Source of the DNA: Marinobacter sp. LV10R510-11A
GTDB lineage: Bacteria; Pseudomonadota; Gammaproteobacteria; Pseudomonadales; Oleiphilaceae
Length of the DNA: 64,000 nucleotides
Assembly (NCBI RefSeq): GCF_900215155.1
Contig: NZ_LT907980.1
Span: forward strand, 3,782,001-3,846,000
Direction: 5' to 3'
Part shown: one piece after another, positions 46,542 through 55,067 of the stretch
Position numbering within the stretch: the first letter of the stretch is position 1
Layout: each line of letters opens with the position of its first letter
The notes under the pieces: model-generated
Database searches by the model: none
What the model was told of the DNA's origin: nothing
What the model saw: the letters and a program-made list of their open reading frames with translations, nothing else
Position numbers and translations under genes: made by a program

Positions 46542-47229
46542 AAACGCAGGTATAAGCGCTTGGCTGGTTCGCCTGTTTGACCGTATAGATGAAAACAACC
46601 TTGCCTCAGTGATGGCTCTTTGCCGTAAATGCGAAGAAGCATTTGGCTCCGCATTGGTTGATCTGGTTCCCTCGTATACCACGTTGCTGGTGCATTATGA
46701 TCCCCGCCTCTTGCAGCCCGAGCAGGCTCGCCTAAAACTGCAAGGACTGCTTGTGGAGCTGTCACCAGCTGAGGCGAGTAATACAGGCCCCCTAAGAGAA
46801 CTGCCCGTTTGGTACGAGCCGACTGTTGGGCCTGATTTGTCGCGCCTAGCTGAAAAAAATGCCCTGAGCGTGGAAGAGCTGGTCGAGTTGCACGCAGGCA
46901 CTGTCTACCAAGTGTTTGCTCTGGGTTTTGCGCCCGGCTTTGCATTCATGGGGTCTGTCGATCCTCGTCTTGAAGCCCCACGACTGGCTACTCCCAGGCC
47001 AAAAGTTTATGCCGGCAGTGTTGCCATTGCTGGCCGCCAAACCTCTGCTTATCCATCGCAATCCCCGGGTGGCTGGAACCTGCTAGGGCGTACTCCCGTT
47101 GTTCTATTTGACCACACCCGTAATCAGATGAGCTACTTGCAAGTAGGCGACCGCGTTCAAATGGTGCCGGTCAGCAAGCAGGAGTTTCTCCGGTTAGGTG
47201 GAGACTCCACGCCACAGGAGGATTCCTGA
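46519..47229 (+). CDS. pxpB: 5-oxoprolinase subunit B, KipI family
   Basis: The 236-residue KipI/PxpB protein has LPVWYEPTVGPDLSRLAEKN, the core GFAPGFAFMGSVDPRL and the typical end TPVVLFDHTRNQMSYLQVGDRVQMVP. The ATG at 46519 is favoured over GTG 46513 because a G5 ribosome-like run lies just before it. It acts with PxpC as the kinase-like part of 5-oxoprolinase. Confidence 0.92.
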   Translation: MNAYPRIENAGISAWLVRLFDRIDENNLASVMALCRKCEEAFGSALVDLVPSYTTLLVHYDPRLLQPEQARLKLQGLLVELSPAEASNTGPLRELPVWYEPTVGPDLSRLAEKNALSVEELVELHAGTVYQVFALGFAPGFAFMGSVDPRLEAPRLATPRPKVYAGSVAIAGRQTSAYPSQSPGGWNLLGRTPVVLFDHTRNQMSYLQVGDRVQMVPVSKQEFLRLGGDSTPQEDS

Positions 47230-47231
47230 CC

Positions 47232-48176
47232 GTGGAGCTTGCAGATGCGCTCAAGGTTATTAAAGCCGGCCCGTTGGCATCGCTTCAGGATGCTGGGCGA
47301 TTTGGTGTGCGCCACCTTGGCATCACTCAGGGTGGGGCAGTGGATCTTCACGCTTGGGCCTGGGGTAACTTTTTAGTTGGAAATCCTTGGGGTGCTGCGG
47401 CGCTGGAAGTGACTTTGGGTGGCCTGAGCCTAGAGGCAACTTCAGACGTTTCTCTCGCGTTGGCAGGAGCAGATTTGGGTGCCGCAGTGAATGGAAATCC
47501 CATCCAGAACTGGGCTGCTTTTCAGATGCGCGCTGGGGACGCTCTTACATTCTCAATGCCGCGTTATGGCTTGCGAGCTTATCTGACAGTGGTTGGAGGC
47601 TTTCAGGCAGAACCGGTGCTTGGCAGCCTTTCAGGCGTGGCACGGGAGAAGCTTGGGGGACATTGTGGAGATGGGCGCCAGCTTGCCGTGGGTGATGTAC
47701 TTAAACTCAACCGTGAATCACTTAGTACTCACCCAGAAGCACGCCTAGTGCCCGAGATTGAAAAAATCAATTATGCCAAGCCTGCAGTACTGGACTTGGT
47801 TCTTGGTGCTCAAGTTGGGGAGTTCAGCGGCCGTAGTCTCTTCGATTTCTTCAATCGGAGTTGGACAGTAGACAACCGTTCAGATCGGATGGGTGTTCGC
47901 CTGAAAGGGCCACTACTAAAGTGCGCCATCAACAACATGATCTCTGAAGGGCTGGCGTTGGGGGCGGTACAAGTTCCCCCTGACGGCCAGCCAATCGTTT
48001 TGCTGAACGATCGCCAGACCATTGGAGGCTACCCAAGGCTCGGCACTCTAACGCCTTTATCCTGTAGCCGCTTAGCGCAGTGCCAACCGGGTCAGACGGT
48101 GACTTTCAAACCGATCACTTCTGAGCGTGCGCACGTTCAGTATTTGGAGTTCCAGGCACAATTTGACTATCTATAG
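47232..48176 (+). CDS. pxpC: 5-oxoprolinase subunit C, KipA family
   Basis: The 314-residue KipA/PxpC protein has the family start LKVIKAGPLASLQDAGRFGVRHLGITQGGAVDLHA (read in two parts), NRSDRMGVRLKGPLL and the C-terminal NDRQTIGGYPRLGTL. The GTG start lies 2 nt after the pxpB stop with AGGAGG upstream. It ends the pxpABC operon. Confidence 0.93.
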   Translation: MELADALKVIKAGPLASLQDAGRFGVRHLGITQGGAVDLHAWAWGNFLVGNPWGAAALEVTLGGLSLEATSDVSLALAGADLGAAVNGNPIQNWAAFQMRAGDALTFSMPRYGLRAYLTVVGGFQAEPVLGSLSGVAREKLGGHCGDGRQLAVGDVLKLNRESLSTHPEARLVPEIEKINYAKPAVLDLVLGAQVGEFSGRSLFDFFNRSWTVDNRSDRMGVRLKGPLLKCAINNMISEGLALGAVQVPPDGQPIVLLNDRQTIGGYPRLGTLTPLSCSRLAQCQPGQTVTFKPITSERAHVQYLEFQAQFDYL

Positions 48177-48298
48177 TGCCCTCCACAGACAAAGGCGCCT
48201 GAGCCTGGCCAAGAGTGAGTGTTACTCCTTACGCTCGTGAAAAATTGCTAGGTGCTATAATCTTATGGCGTACACAAACGGCCAGTGGAGATATTACG

Positions 48299-48454
48299 AT
48301 GGCGAAAAAGAAGGCAACACCTACGAAGCACAGCGCCGTGCAGCGGGAACTCAAAACCCCGAAGTACCAAATGCGAGTGGTTGAAAATAAAAGCAAATAC
48401 CGCCGAAACCGGGACAAGAGCGTACGGATGGAGGATTTTCGCAAGGCTGCCTGA
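48299..48454 (+). CDS. arfA: ArfA-like alternative ribosome-rescue factor
   Basis: The 51-residue, very basic protein aligns by eye with ArfA: a short tail, then SAVQRELKTPKYQMRVVENK against the ArfA pattern of Ala, a helix, Pro, aromatic, RV, NK, followed by SKYRRNRDK where ArfA has the KGKGSYxRK stretch. ArfA recruits RF2 to ribosomes stalled on mRNAs without a stop codon. As in known arfA genes, a hairpin sits at the 3' end of the reading frame. The ATG at 48299 has GGAG 8 nt upstream. The family call is moderate because the GKG motif is not preserved. Confidence 0.55.
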   Translation: MAKKKATPTKHSAVQRELKTPKYQMRVVENKSKYRRNRDKSVRMEDFRKAA

Positions 48455-48476
48455 GAGGCTGTTTTACGAAAATCCT
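48432..48476. terminator. Long hairpin spanning the arfA-like stop codon
   Basis: AGGATTTTCG at 48432-48441 pairs perfectly with CGAAAATCCT at 48467-48476; an inner GCCT/AGGC stem lies at 48449-48459. The TGA stop (48452-48454) is inside the loop region. It could terminate or be cleaved so that the mRNA ends before its stop, or it may simply be a shared terminator with the convergent RhuM-Fic gene. Confidence 0.5.
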
Positions 48477-48486
48477 TCGCCATACC

Positions 48487-49500
48487 TCAACTCTTTTCGA
48501 CGGCAGGTTCTTTCAGCAAGATGAAGTGCTCGATTAGCCGAATCATCAATGTTTTCTGATCTGGCAGGCTTTCCGCAACCAACAGAGCCAGTGCCACTAG
48601 AGTATTGTCGTTGATGAGCTGCTCAACCGGTCGCGCCAGAAGCGTTTCGTTGCGTCGTAGATACCACAAAAACAGGAATGACCCACAGCGCTTATTACCG
48701 TCGGCTAACGGATGGTTCTTTATGACGAAATAGAGCAAGTGCGCTGCGCGAGTGGCGACGTTGGGATAAAACAGCTCATCACCGAAGCCTTGTTCAATCG
48801 TAGCCAATGCTGAAGTTAGCCCGTCGCCTCGCAACTGACCGAACAGCTCCGTTGCCTCGCCTTTTGTGATCAGGGTTTGCTTTAGCTCAGCAATGGCGAC
48901 AAGAGCTTCACTGAGTTCCAGAGGGCGCATGTTGAGCTGATAAACACCAACCTCGGCCAGTTGCTGGTCGTCGTAACCTTGTAACAGGCTCCAAGAACGA
49001 GCGTAGTCGCTGATAACTCGGGCTACAGCTTCTCCCTCAGTGGACACTAGGCCTTGATTTGTAAGGGTGCGGCTTAGAAGGCTAACTGCTTGCTCGAATT
49101 CGATGCCGCGCTCGGCTAGGCGGCGTTGATTGAGGGTGTAGCCTTGTACTAGGTGTTCTTTAATAGTCTTGGTGGCCCATTGACGGAACTGTGTAGCTCG
49201 TTTGGAACTGACTCGATAACCAACTGAAATAATGGCATCAAGATTGTAATGCTTGATGCGGCGACGAACTTCTCGTTTTCCTTCCTGACGAACTACTAAG
49301 GAATCCTTAGTAGTTGCTCGCTCATCTAGTTCATTGTCGCTGAAGATGTTCTTTAGGTGCATCAGGACGTTTTCTGGAGTGGAATCAAATAATTGCCCCA
49401 TCTGCGCTTGGCTCAGCCAGACAGTTTTCTGATCCAGCGCCACTTCCAGCTGCGCCTGACCATCGCTTGATGTGAAGATTTTCACTTGTTGATCGTCCAT
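48487..49500 (-). CDS. RhuM-family protein with C-terminal Fic/Doc domain
   Basis: The 337-residue protein has a RhuM N-terminus (VWLSQAQMGQLFDSTPENVLMHLKNIF, DAIISVGYRVSSKRATQFRQWAT) and a C-terminal Fic/Doc fold with the active loop HPLADGNKRCGS (His263). The GNKR form is that of Doc toxins, which phosphorylate EF-Tu, rather than the GNGR of AMP-transferring Fic enzymes; the usual Phe after His-Pro is Leu. The start lies 3 nt after the stop of the upstream Fic gene, with AAGGA inside that gene, so the two form an operon. The target is unknown. Confidence 0.85.
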   Translation of the reverse strand: MDDQQVKIFTSSDGQAQLEVALDQKTVWLSQAQMGQLFDSTPENVLMHLKNIFSDNELDERATTKDSLVVRQEGKREVRRRIKHYNLDAIISVGYRVSSKRATQFRQWATKTIKEHLVQGYTLNQRRLAERGIEFEQAVSLLSRTLTNQGLVSTEGEAVARVISDYARSWSLLQGYDDQQLAEVGVYQLNMRPLELSEALVAIAELKQTLITKGEATELFGQLRGDGLTSALATIEQGFGDELFYPNVATRAAHLLYFVIKNHPLADGNKRCGSFLFLWYLRRNETLLARPVEQLINDNTLVALALLVAESLPDQKTLMIRLIEHFILLKEPAVEKS

Positions 49501-49503
49501 GAC

Positions 49504-50632
49504 CTATTCCTTCTCTATTGTTTTCAAAGTAAGAGTGTGACGTGAGCTGCGCCCCCCGCCTGGCAGCTTGCGTAGGCAACCTTTTTCCAGCAAGTCTGCC
49601 AAATCCCGTGTCGCTGTGGCTTTACTCACCTTTGCCAGAGATTGGTATTTCCGGGCATTGATCCCCTGATCGAACTCTTCACCGACGGTGTCCAGTAACC
49701 TATTCAGAACCTTGATCTGCCGCTCGTTCAACACGGTGGTGGCTTGACGTTGCCAGAACGTTGCCTTGGCCAATACCCGATCCATTCTCGACATGGCCTG
49801 GTGCATGGCTTCTTCTAGGGTGTCCAAAAACCAGGCAAGCCACACGGTAATGTTCAGATCACCACTTTGGGTTTGTTCCAAGTTGTCGTAGTAAGCATTT
49901 CGGCTTGCCATGATGGCTGCACTCAGGGAATAGAACCGAACCGACTGGCGCTCTGCCTGTGCCAGCGCCCGGTCAGTGACAGCGCGAGTTACGCGCCCGT
50001 TGCCATCATCGAAAGGGTGCAGCGTGACAAGCCAAAGGTGGGCAACCCCAGCTCGTAGCAGGGGGTCCAGATCGGTGGGGGGGGTTGTTGAACCATTTGA
50101 TAAAGTAGCCCAACTCGGTTTCAAAGCAATCCCGTGGCGGGGCTTCAAAGTGCACCTTCGGGCGATCCTGCCGCCCGGACACCACCTGCATGGGTTGTTT
50201 ACCCCGCAAATCACTCACGCGGATTTTGGATAACGGGTCTGGGCTTTCGGGAAAGAGCATGGATTGCCACTGGCATAACTGGTCGCGAGATAGAGGCTCA
50301 TCAACTTGATGCGTGGCCTCGAGCAACAGCGCAACCAGCGATTCAGGTTCCGGTGTTGTCCTGCCAGATACACCGGCCCGTTCCAGTCCAAGCTGCCGGG
50401 CAACAGAGGAGCGCACTGAGCCTGCATCCAAGTGTTCGCCTTCAATTTCACTGGTGCGAATAGCATTCTGGATAAGTGCATCCATTTCTATTTCCAGATC
50501 CGCTTGCTCAGGCGCAGCGTCGGAGCGGCCCAAAAGTCGTCCCTGCAAAAGGCGCACGGCGTTTAACCTGGGACGGAGTGTTGCCTCATCCCAGTAAAAG
50601 TCAGGCCACGCTGTTTGTTCCCAGATGTACAT
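49504..50632 (-). pseudogene. Fic-family protein with C-terminal winged helix, interrupted by a homopolymer frameshift
   Basis: The frame from the ATG at 50632 gives the Fic N-terminal domain with the class II inhibitory motif (TSEIEGE) and runs to FIKWFNNPP. There an eight-base C run (G8 at 50077-50084 on the plus strand) shifts the frame. Removing one base restores PPTDLDPLLRAGVAHLWLVTLHPFDDGNGRVTR (Fic loop) and a C-terminal winged helix (residues of the segment INARKYQSLAKVSKATATRDL), giving 375 residues in total. Such proteins AMPylate targets, and the helix can bind DNA. It could be a true pseudogene, a phase-variable gene, a slippage-expressed gene or a sequencing error. Confidence 0.8.
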
Positions 50633-50699
50633 GAGCCGAATAACTCGCCTTATCAGATCAGAATATGAGCCGATTATGGTTTATAATCGGCTCATATTC
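50631..50699. promoter_or_regulatory. Large palindrome and half-site in the fic/rhuM-fic promoter
   Basis: GAATATGAGCCGATTAT (50661-50677) and its exact reverse complement (50683-50699) flank a 5-bp spacer. A further half-site ATGAGCCGAATAA begins at 50631, overlapping the fic start codon. The spacer and inner arms contain TATAAA/CATAAT-like -10 sequences. It is a probable operator, most simply for the winged helix of the Fic protein itself. Confidence 0.7.
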
Positions 50700-50721
50700 C
50701 AGCCACGGGTGGCTGTTATTA

Positions 50722-51696
50722 TCAGAATTCCGGAAGTGACGTGCCGACCAGAAACGCCGTGTAGCCTATAAAACACGCCAGCAGGAACCCGCCTTCTAGC
50801 CGGTTGATGCGCCCAGGGCCACGGAAGCCGAAGCAAAGCGCAAACAGTAAAACAGTCAGCGCAGCCATAACCACCAGATCTCTGCTCAACACCTCCGGTG
50901 GCACTGCCATAGGTGAAATCAGCCCTGCGATACCCACCACTGCAAGAGTGTTGAACAGGTTAGAGCCCAGGATATTGCCGAGAGCCAGATCATGCTGGCC
51001 CTTGCGGGCGGCAATGACTGAAGACGCCAACTCTGGCAACGATGTTCCGACCGCCACAACGGTCAGGCCTATAATGAGGTCGCTGACACCAAACGCCGAC
51101 GCCAGGTCTACCGCCCCCCAGACCAGAATACGGGAGCTGACAACGAGCAGAACAAGTCCGACCAATAGCCAGAGCACGGCTTTCTTCACCGGCATATTGT
51201 GAGCCTTGAGCTCCGTTTCCATTTCGGCTGCCACCGGGTCTACCTTCTGTGCCATGCCTTGGCGGATTGACCATGCAAGCAAGCCGAAGAACACTGCAAT
51301 CAACACCACGGCATCCAAGAAACTCAGTACGCCATCCCATAGCTGCCAGAAAGCCAGCAGCGTGATCATCGTTAGTATTGGGAGTTCCTTGCGCATCACC
51401 TGGGAGTGGACGGCAATCGGGCTGATCAGTGCAGTAATCCCCAGAATAAGCGCAATATTGGTAATGTTCGAGCCATAGGCGTTGCCTAGCGCCAGCCCAG
51501 GGTTACCCTGAGTTGCGGCAAGTGCCGATACCACCATTTCCGGTGCAGACGTACCGAAACCAACCACTACCATGCCAATCAGCAAAGGCGGCATGCCGAA
51601 GTGGCTGGCGGTTACCGCCGAACCTTCCACGAAACAGTCTGCGCTCCAGACAAGCAGGGCGAGTCCGGCAGCAATAGAGAGCAGCGAAAGAAGCAT
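50722..51696 (-). CDS. Calcium/sodium antiporter, CaCA family (YrbG-like)
   Basis: The 324-residue, roughly ten-helix exchanger has two inverted alpha repeats: GFGTSAPEMVVSALAA...GNAYGSNITNIALILG and AVGTSLPELASSVIAA...GNILGSNLFNTLAVVG. The acidic Glu in each (APE, LPE) coordinates the cation. It exports Ca2+ or exchanges Na+ at the inner membrane. It lies 45 bp downstream of sstT on the same strand and may be cotranscribed. Confidence 0.93.
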   Translation of the reverse strand: MLLSLLSIAAGLALLVWSADCFVEGSAVTASHFGMPPLLIGMVVVGFGTSAPEMVVSALAATQGNPGLALGNAYGSNITNIALILGITALISPIAVHSQVMRKELPILTMITLLAFWQLWDGVLSFLDAVVLIAVFFGLLAWSIRQGMAQKVDPVAAEMETELKAHNMPVKKAVLWLLVGLVLLVVSSRILVWGAVDLASAFGVSDLIIGLTVVAVGTSLPELASSVIAARKGQHDLALGNILGSNLFNTLAVVGIAGLISPMAVPPEVLSRDLVVMAALTVLLFALCFGFRGPGRINRLEGGFLLACFIGYTAFLVGTSLPEF

Positions 51697-51741
51697 TGTC
51701 AGTCCTCGGGGTAACGGGAATACACGGCGAATCGCTCCTCT

Positions 51742-52965
51742 CTACTGTTGCCGAGCTTCCGCCCGATGACACGCCGCCGCGGTGAACAGCACGTCGGTGG
51801 AGGAGTTGAGAGCTGTTTCGGTAGAATCCTGCACCACGCTGATGACGAAGCCAATAGCGACCACCTGCATGGCAACTTCAGTCGGCACCCCGAACAGACT
51901 GGTTGCCAGAGGAATCAAAAGCAACGAGCCTCCGGCGACACCGGAAACACCGCAGGCGGCTATGGCCGAAACCACGCAAAGAATCAGTGCGGTGGGGAAA
52001 TCAACAGGTATGCCAAGGGTGTTCGCCGTAGCTAGGGTAATCACCGAAATGGTAATTGCCGCACCTGCCATGTTGATGGTGGCGCCCAGCGGTATAGAAA
52101 TCGCGTAGGTGTCTTCATCCAGGTTCATGCGCTCACACAGCGCAAGATTGACGGGTATGTTCGCAGCCGAACTGCGGGTAAAGAAAGCGGTAATCGCGCT
52201 GCCGCGCAAGCATTCAAACACCAGCGGATAGGGGTTGCGGCGAATCTGCCAGAACACCAGCAATGGATTCGTTACCAGTGCCACAAACAGCATACAGCCC
52301 ACAATAACACCAAGTAGTTGGCCGTACTCAAGAAGAGCGCCAAGGCCTGCCTCTGCAAGCGTATTGGCAACAAGCCCGAAAATACCCAAAGGCGCCAGGC
52401 GGATAACCCCACGAACGATTCCAGAGACCGCGTCTGAAACATCGTTGAGGGTTTGTTGCGTGGCTTCGCTGGAGGTACGCAACATAAAACCCAGGCCAAT
52501 TGCCCATGCCAGTATGGCGATAAAGTTGGCTTCCATCAGCGCGGTGACAGGGTTGGCTACAGCGCTGAGCAGTAGGTTTCTCAGAATTTCCGCAATGCCC
52601 GAAGGCGGGTTGCCACTTACCCCAGTCAGATCCAGCGTTAGCTCAGTCGGCATCAGGAAACTGGCCACCACCGCAACCATCGCGGCCGCAAGGGTTCCCA
52701 CTATATAAAGCATCAATACCCCACGAATATGGGTGGGCTGCCCCTGCGTATGCCCTGCGATGGCGGCAGCCACCAACACAAAAACCAACACCGGCGCCAC
52801 AGCTTTCAATGCTGAGACAAACAGCTGACCGAGAAGCGCAACAGAGCCTGCTGCCTCTGGCGATATGATCACCAGCAGCACACCAGCAGCGATGCCGAGC
52901 GCAATCTGAGAAACAAGACTCAGCCGCATCACAGATCGGAAAACAGAGCTCAATCCAGAAAACAT
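51742..52965 (-). CDS. sstT: Sodium:serine/threonine symporter
   Basis: The 407-residue DAACS-family symporter has the SstT signatures [43 protein letters not shown] and [20 protein letters not shown]. It takes up serine and threonine with Na+, fitting a marine lifestyle. Its leader carries a two-part inverted repeat at 53012-53071. Confidence 0.94.
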   Translation of the reverse strand: MFSGLSSVFRSVMRLSLVSQIALGIAAGVLLVIISPEAAGSVALLGQLFVSALKAVAPVLVFVLVAAAIAGHTQGQPTHIRGVLMLYIVGTLAAAMVAVVASFLMPTELTLDLTGVSGNPPSGIAEILRNLLLSAVANPVTALMEANFIAILAWAIGLGFMLRTSSEATQQTLNDVSDAVSGIVRGVIRLAPLGIFGLVANTLAEAGLGALLEYGQLLGVIVGCMLFVALVTNPLLVFWQIRRNPYPLVFECLRGSAITAFFTRSSAANIPVNLALCERMNLDEDTYAISIPLGATINMAGAAITISVITLATANTLGIPVDFPTALILCVVSAIAACGVSGVAGGSLLLIPLATSLFGVPTEVAMQVVAIGFVISVVQDSTETALNSSTDVLFTAAACHRAEARQQ

Positions 52966-53011
52966 GAAAACCTCAGGGTGTGGTTTTTAAAAACGGATAA
53001 TGATTTGGTTG

Positions 53012-53071
53012 CCAATTGGAAAACTCGTCGAGTAAGCAAGAATGAGAAGTGTAAACGAGTTGTCGAATTGG
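53012..53071 (-). promoter_or_regulatory. Two-part inverted repeat in the sstT leader region
   Basis: CCAATT-5nt-ACTCGT (53012-53028) is mirrored by ACGAGT-5nt-AATTGG (53055-53071), so two 6-bp arms pair with equal internal spacing. It is 47-106 bp upstream of the sstT start. It could be an mRNA leader structure or a pair of operator sites; no known riboswitch was recognised. Confidence 0.4.
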
Positions 53072-53262
53072 TAAAACGATTCAGGTTCGAGCGTTTCTGT
53101 TGCCGAAGGGGGTGAGCCTAATCGACGAGTGCATCTAAAGTAAGTGCGTCAATTAGCTTTTATTGGTCTTTTGTGTAGAAAAAATAGTAAATTGAGGGCT
53201 CACTGTAAAAAAAATTAATTGGCTGTAAAAAAAGTAGGCCCAAAGGGAAGATAGGCAGAATC

Positions 53263-54759
53263 ATGAAACACGTTGGCTATGCACACATTATCTACCACGC
53301 TGGCATCGCAGCTATAGAGCCGGCGATAGTGGCAGAAGTGCGTTCTGTTACCCGTAAGGAAGTCATCGGTAACACCGTAGCCGTACCTGGCAAGCTTGCA
53401 CCAGAGCACAATGACCTACTGGGGCATGTGTTGTTTGCCCTCAAACATGAAGGCGTAAACCTTCAAGTTCTTGCGCAGGCACTGCCCAAAATATTAGAAC
53501 CAGAGATTCGAAGCGCGTTTAACGCGTCGCCCAATAGCCAGTACCTCCGCAAGGTCTGCTTTTTGTGGGAGCACTTCACAGGACAAGTGATTCAGCGCAA
53601 CGTTGACGAGATCAAGCAAGCGTATTTGCCCCTCTTTGACCCCAAGCAGTACATAACGGGAAAGGGCTTTAAAAATCCGCGCTGGCGCGTCACCTTCAAT
53701 GGCCTAGGTACGTTGGGTTACTGCGTCACCGTACGCCGTACCGATATAATTGAGGCATTACTTGGCAAAAACCTGCTGCAAGAAGCCGCAGAATTTACCG
53801 AGTCTCTACCCAAAGACATACTCAACCGCACGCTTGCTTGGGCCTATCTGCACGAAACCAAAGATTCCTACGCCATTGAGAACGAGTCGCCGACTGATAA
53901 CAAAGCCACTCGATTCGTTGAGCTGCTCAAGCAGGCCCACAACCCCCGGGATCTTGATGAAGATTACTTGGTCGACCTGCAAAATGCGGTGATCAGCAAT
54001 GTGTTCTCACTGGCCGCCTCATTCCGCACCGAGCAAAATTACCTGAGCGACGGTTTGCGGGGTGCACTAGGGGTCTCCTACGTGCCACCCTCAGCGGAGC
54101 TGGGCAGGGCGCTGATGGAAGAGTTGATGGCACTGGCAAACCAACCCCCTGAGGATGTAGACCCTTTGGTGTTGGCCAGCATCATCTCCTTTGGCTTTGT
54201 GTTTATACACCCCTTTATGGATGGTAACGGCCGCCTGTCTCGCTTCCTGTTTCACCAGGTGCTGTGCCAAACCGGCGCGTTAAAACACGGGCTGGTTCTG
54301 CCGGTGTCTATCGTGATGCGCCAAAACGAAACGGATTATCTAGCGGTACTACAGCATTTTTCTGAACCGGCCCGCAGGTTCTGGGACGTTACGTTTATAG
54401 ATGAAAACCAATTCTTTTTTGACTTTAAAGGTCATGGAAGCCTGTACCGGTACTGGGATGGCACAGAATGCGTTGAATTCATGGCCAAAGCTACTGAGCA
54501 AGCCATTGAGCATCACCTGAAAGAAGAGACCGTTTTCCTCGCCCGTTACGACGAAATTTACCGTCGGATAAATCAAGAATTTGATGTATCGAACGCCGAC
54601 CTCTCTCGGCTGGTGATGTTTTGCCTGGATCAGAACGGCAACATTTCAAAAAACCGGCGCAAGCAATACCAATACAAAGTGCCAGATGACGTATTTGATG
54701 CGCTGGAAGCAGCCTATCAAGCAATAGCTATAGAGCACACCAAGGATCTGACCCAATGA
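53263..54759 (+). CDS. Fic-family protein (class II, N-terminal inhibitory motif)
   Basis: The 498-residue protein has an inhibitory helix motif SYAIEN (S202, E206, N207) and the full Fic active loop HPFMDGNGRLSR (His316 to Arg327), so it is predicted to be a regulated AMP-transferase or de-AMPylase. The N-terminal ~190 residues are an additional helical domain. It is larger than, and of different architecture from, the two Fic genes at 48.5-50.6 kb. Two CTGTAAAAAAA repeats 20 bp apart lie upstream (53203 and 53223). The ribosome site is weak. It ends 112 bp before tRNA-Phe. Confidence 0.88.
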   Translation: MKHVGYAHIIYHAGIAAIEPAIVAEVRSVTRKEVIGNTVAVPGKLAPEHNDLLGHVLFALKHEGVNLQVLAQALPKILEPEIRSAFNASPNSQYLRKVCFLWEHFTGQVIQRNVDEIKQAYLPLFDPKQYITGKGFKNPRWRVTFNGLGTLGYCVTVRRTDIIEALLGKNLLQEAAEFTESLPKDILNRTLAWAYLHETKDSYAIENESPTDNKATRFVELLKQAHNPRDLDEDYLVDLQNAVISNVFSLAASFRTEQNYLSDGLRGALGVSYVPPSAELGRALMEELMALANQPPEDVDPLVLASIISFGFVFIHPFMDGNGRLSRFLFHQVLCQTGALKHGLVLPVSIVMRQNETDYLAVLQHFSEPARRFWDVTFIDENQFFFDFKGHGSLYRYWDGTECVEFMAKATEQAIEHHLKEETVFLARYDEIYRRINQEFDVSNADLSRLVMFCLDQNGNISKNRRKQYQYKVPDDVFDALEAAYQAIAIEHTKDLTQ

Positions 54760-54829
54760 ACACCGGCAATATCAAACGTAGGCCTAAGGCATAAAGCCCA
54801 TCGCACAGTTCCCCGATGGGACGCCCAGA

Positions 54830-54865
54830 AACGAAAAAGCCCGCTAAGAAGCGGGCTTTTTCGTT
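54830..54865. terminator. Bidirectional intrinsic terminator
   Basis: A perfect 15-bp stem AACGAAAAAGCCCGC with its complement has a 6-nt loop, GC core and A/T runs on both sides. It lies between the Fic gene and the tRNA-Phe gene, which converge. Confidence 0.92.
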
Positions 54866-54871
54866 AAATAA

Positions 54872-54947
54872 TGGTGCCCGGAGGCGGAATCGAACCACCG
54901 ACACGAGGATTTTCAATCCTCTGCTCTACCGACTGAGCTATCCGGGC
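54872..54947 (-). tRNA. tRNA-Phe (GAA)
   Basis: The minus strand gives a 76-nt cloverleaf: acceptor GCCCGGA/TCCGGGC, D arm GCTC/GAGC, anticodon arm GAGGA-TTGAAAA-TCCTC with anticodon GAA at 54912-54914, T arm GGTGG-TTCGATT-CCGCC, discriminator A and an encoded CCA. Its 3' end points toward the Fic gene. No repeat of the 3' end was noticed in the neighbouring sequence. Confidence 0.98.
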
Positions 54948-55067
54948 AAGTTGCTATACTGCTGTGCAACGGGGCGCTATTAAACCGGTTTCGGTGTGGT
55001 GAGTCAAGACCAGCCCGAAAAATTTCTGAATCTTTTCAGGGTTGCTCAGGCTTTGATCAAACCGGTG

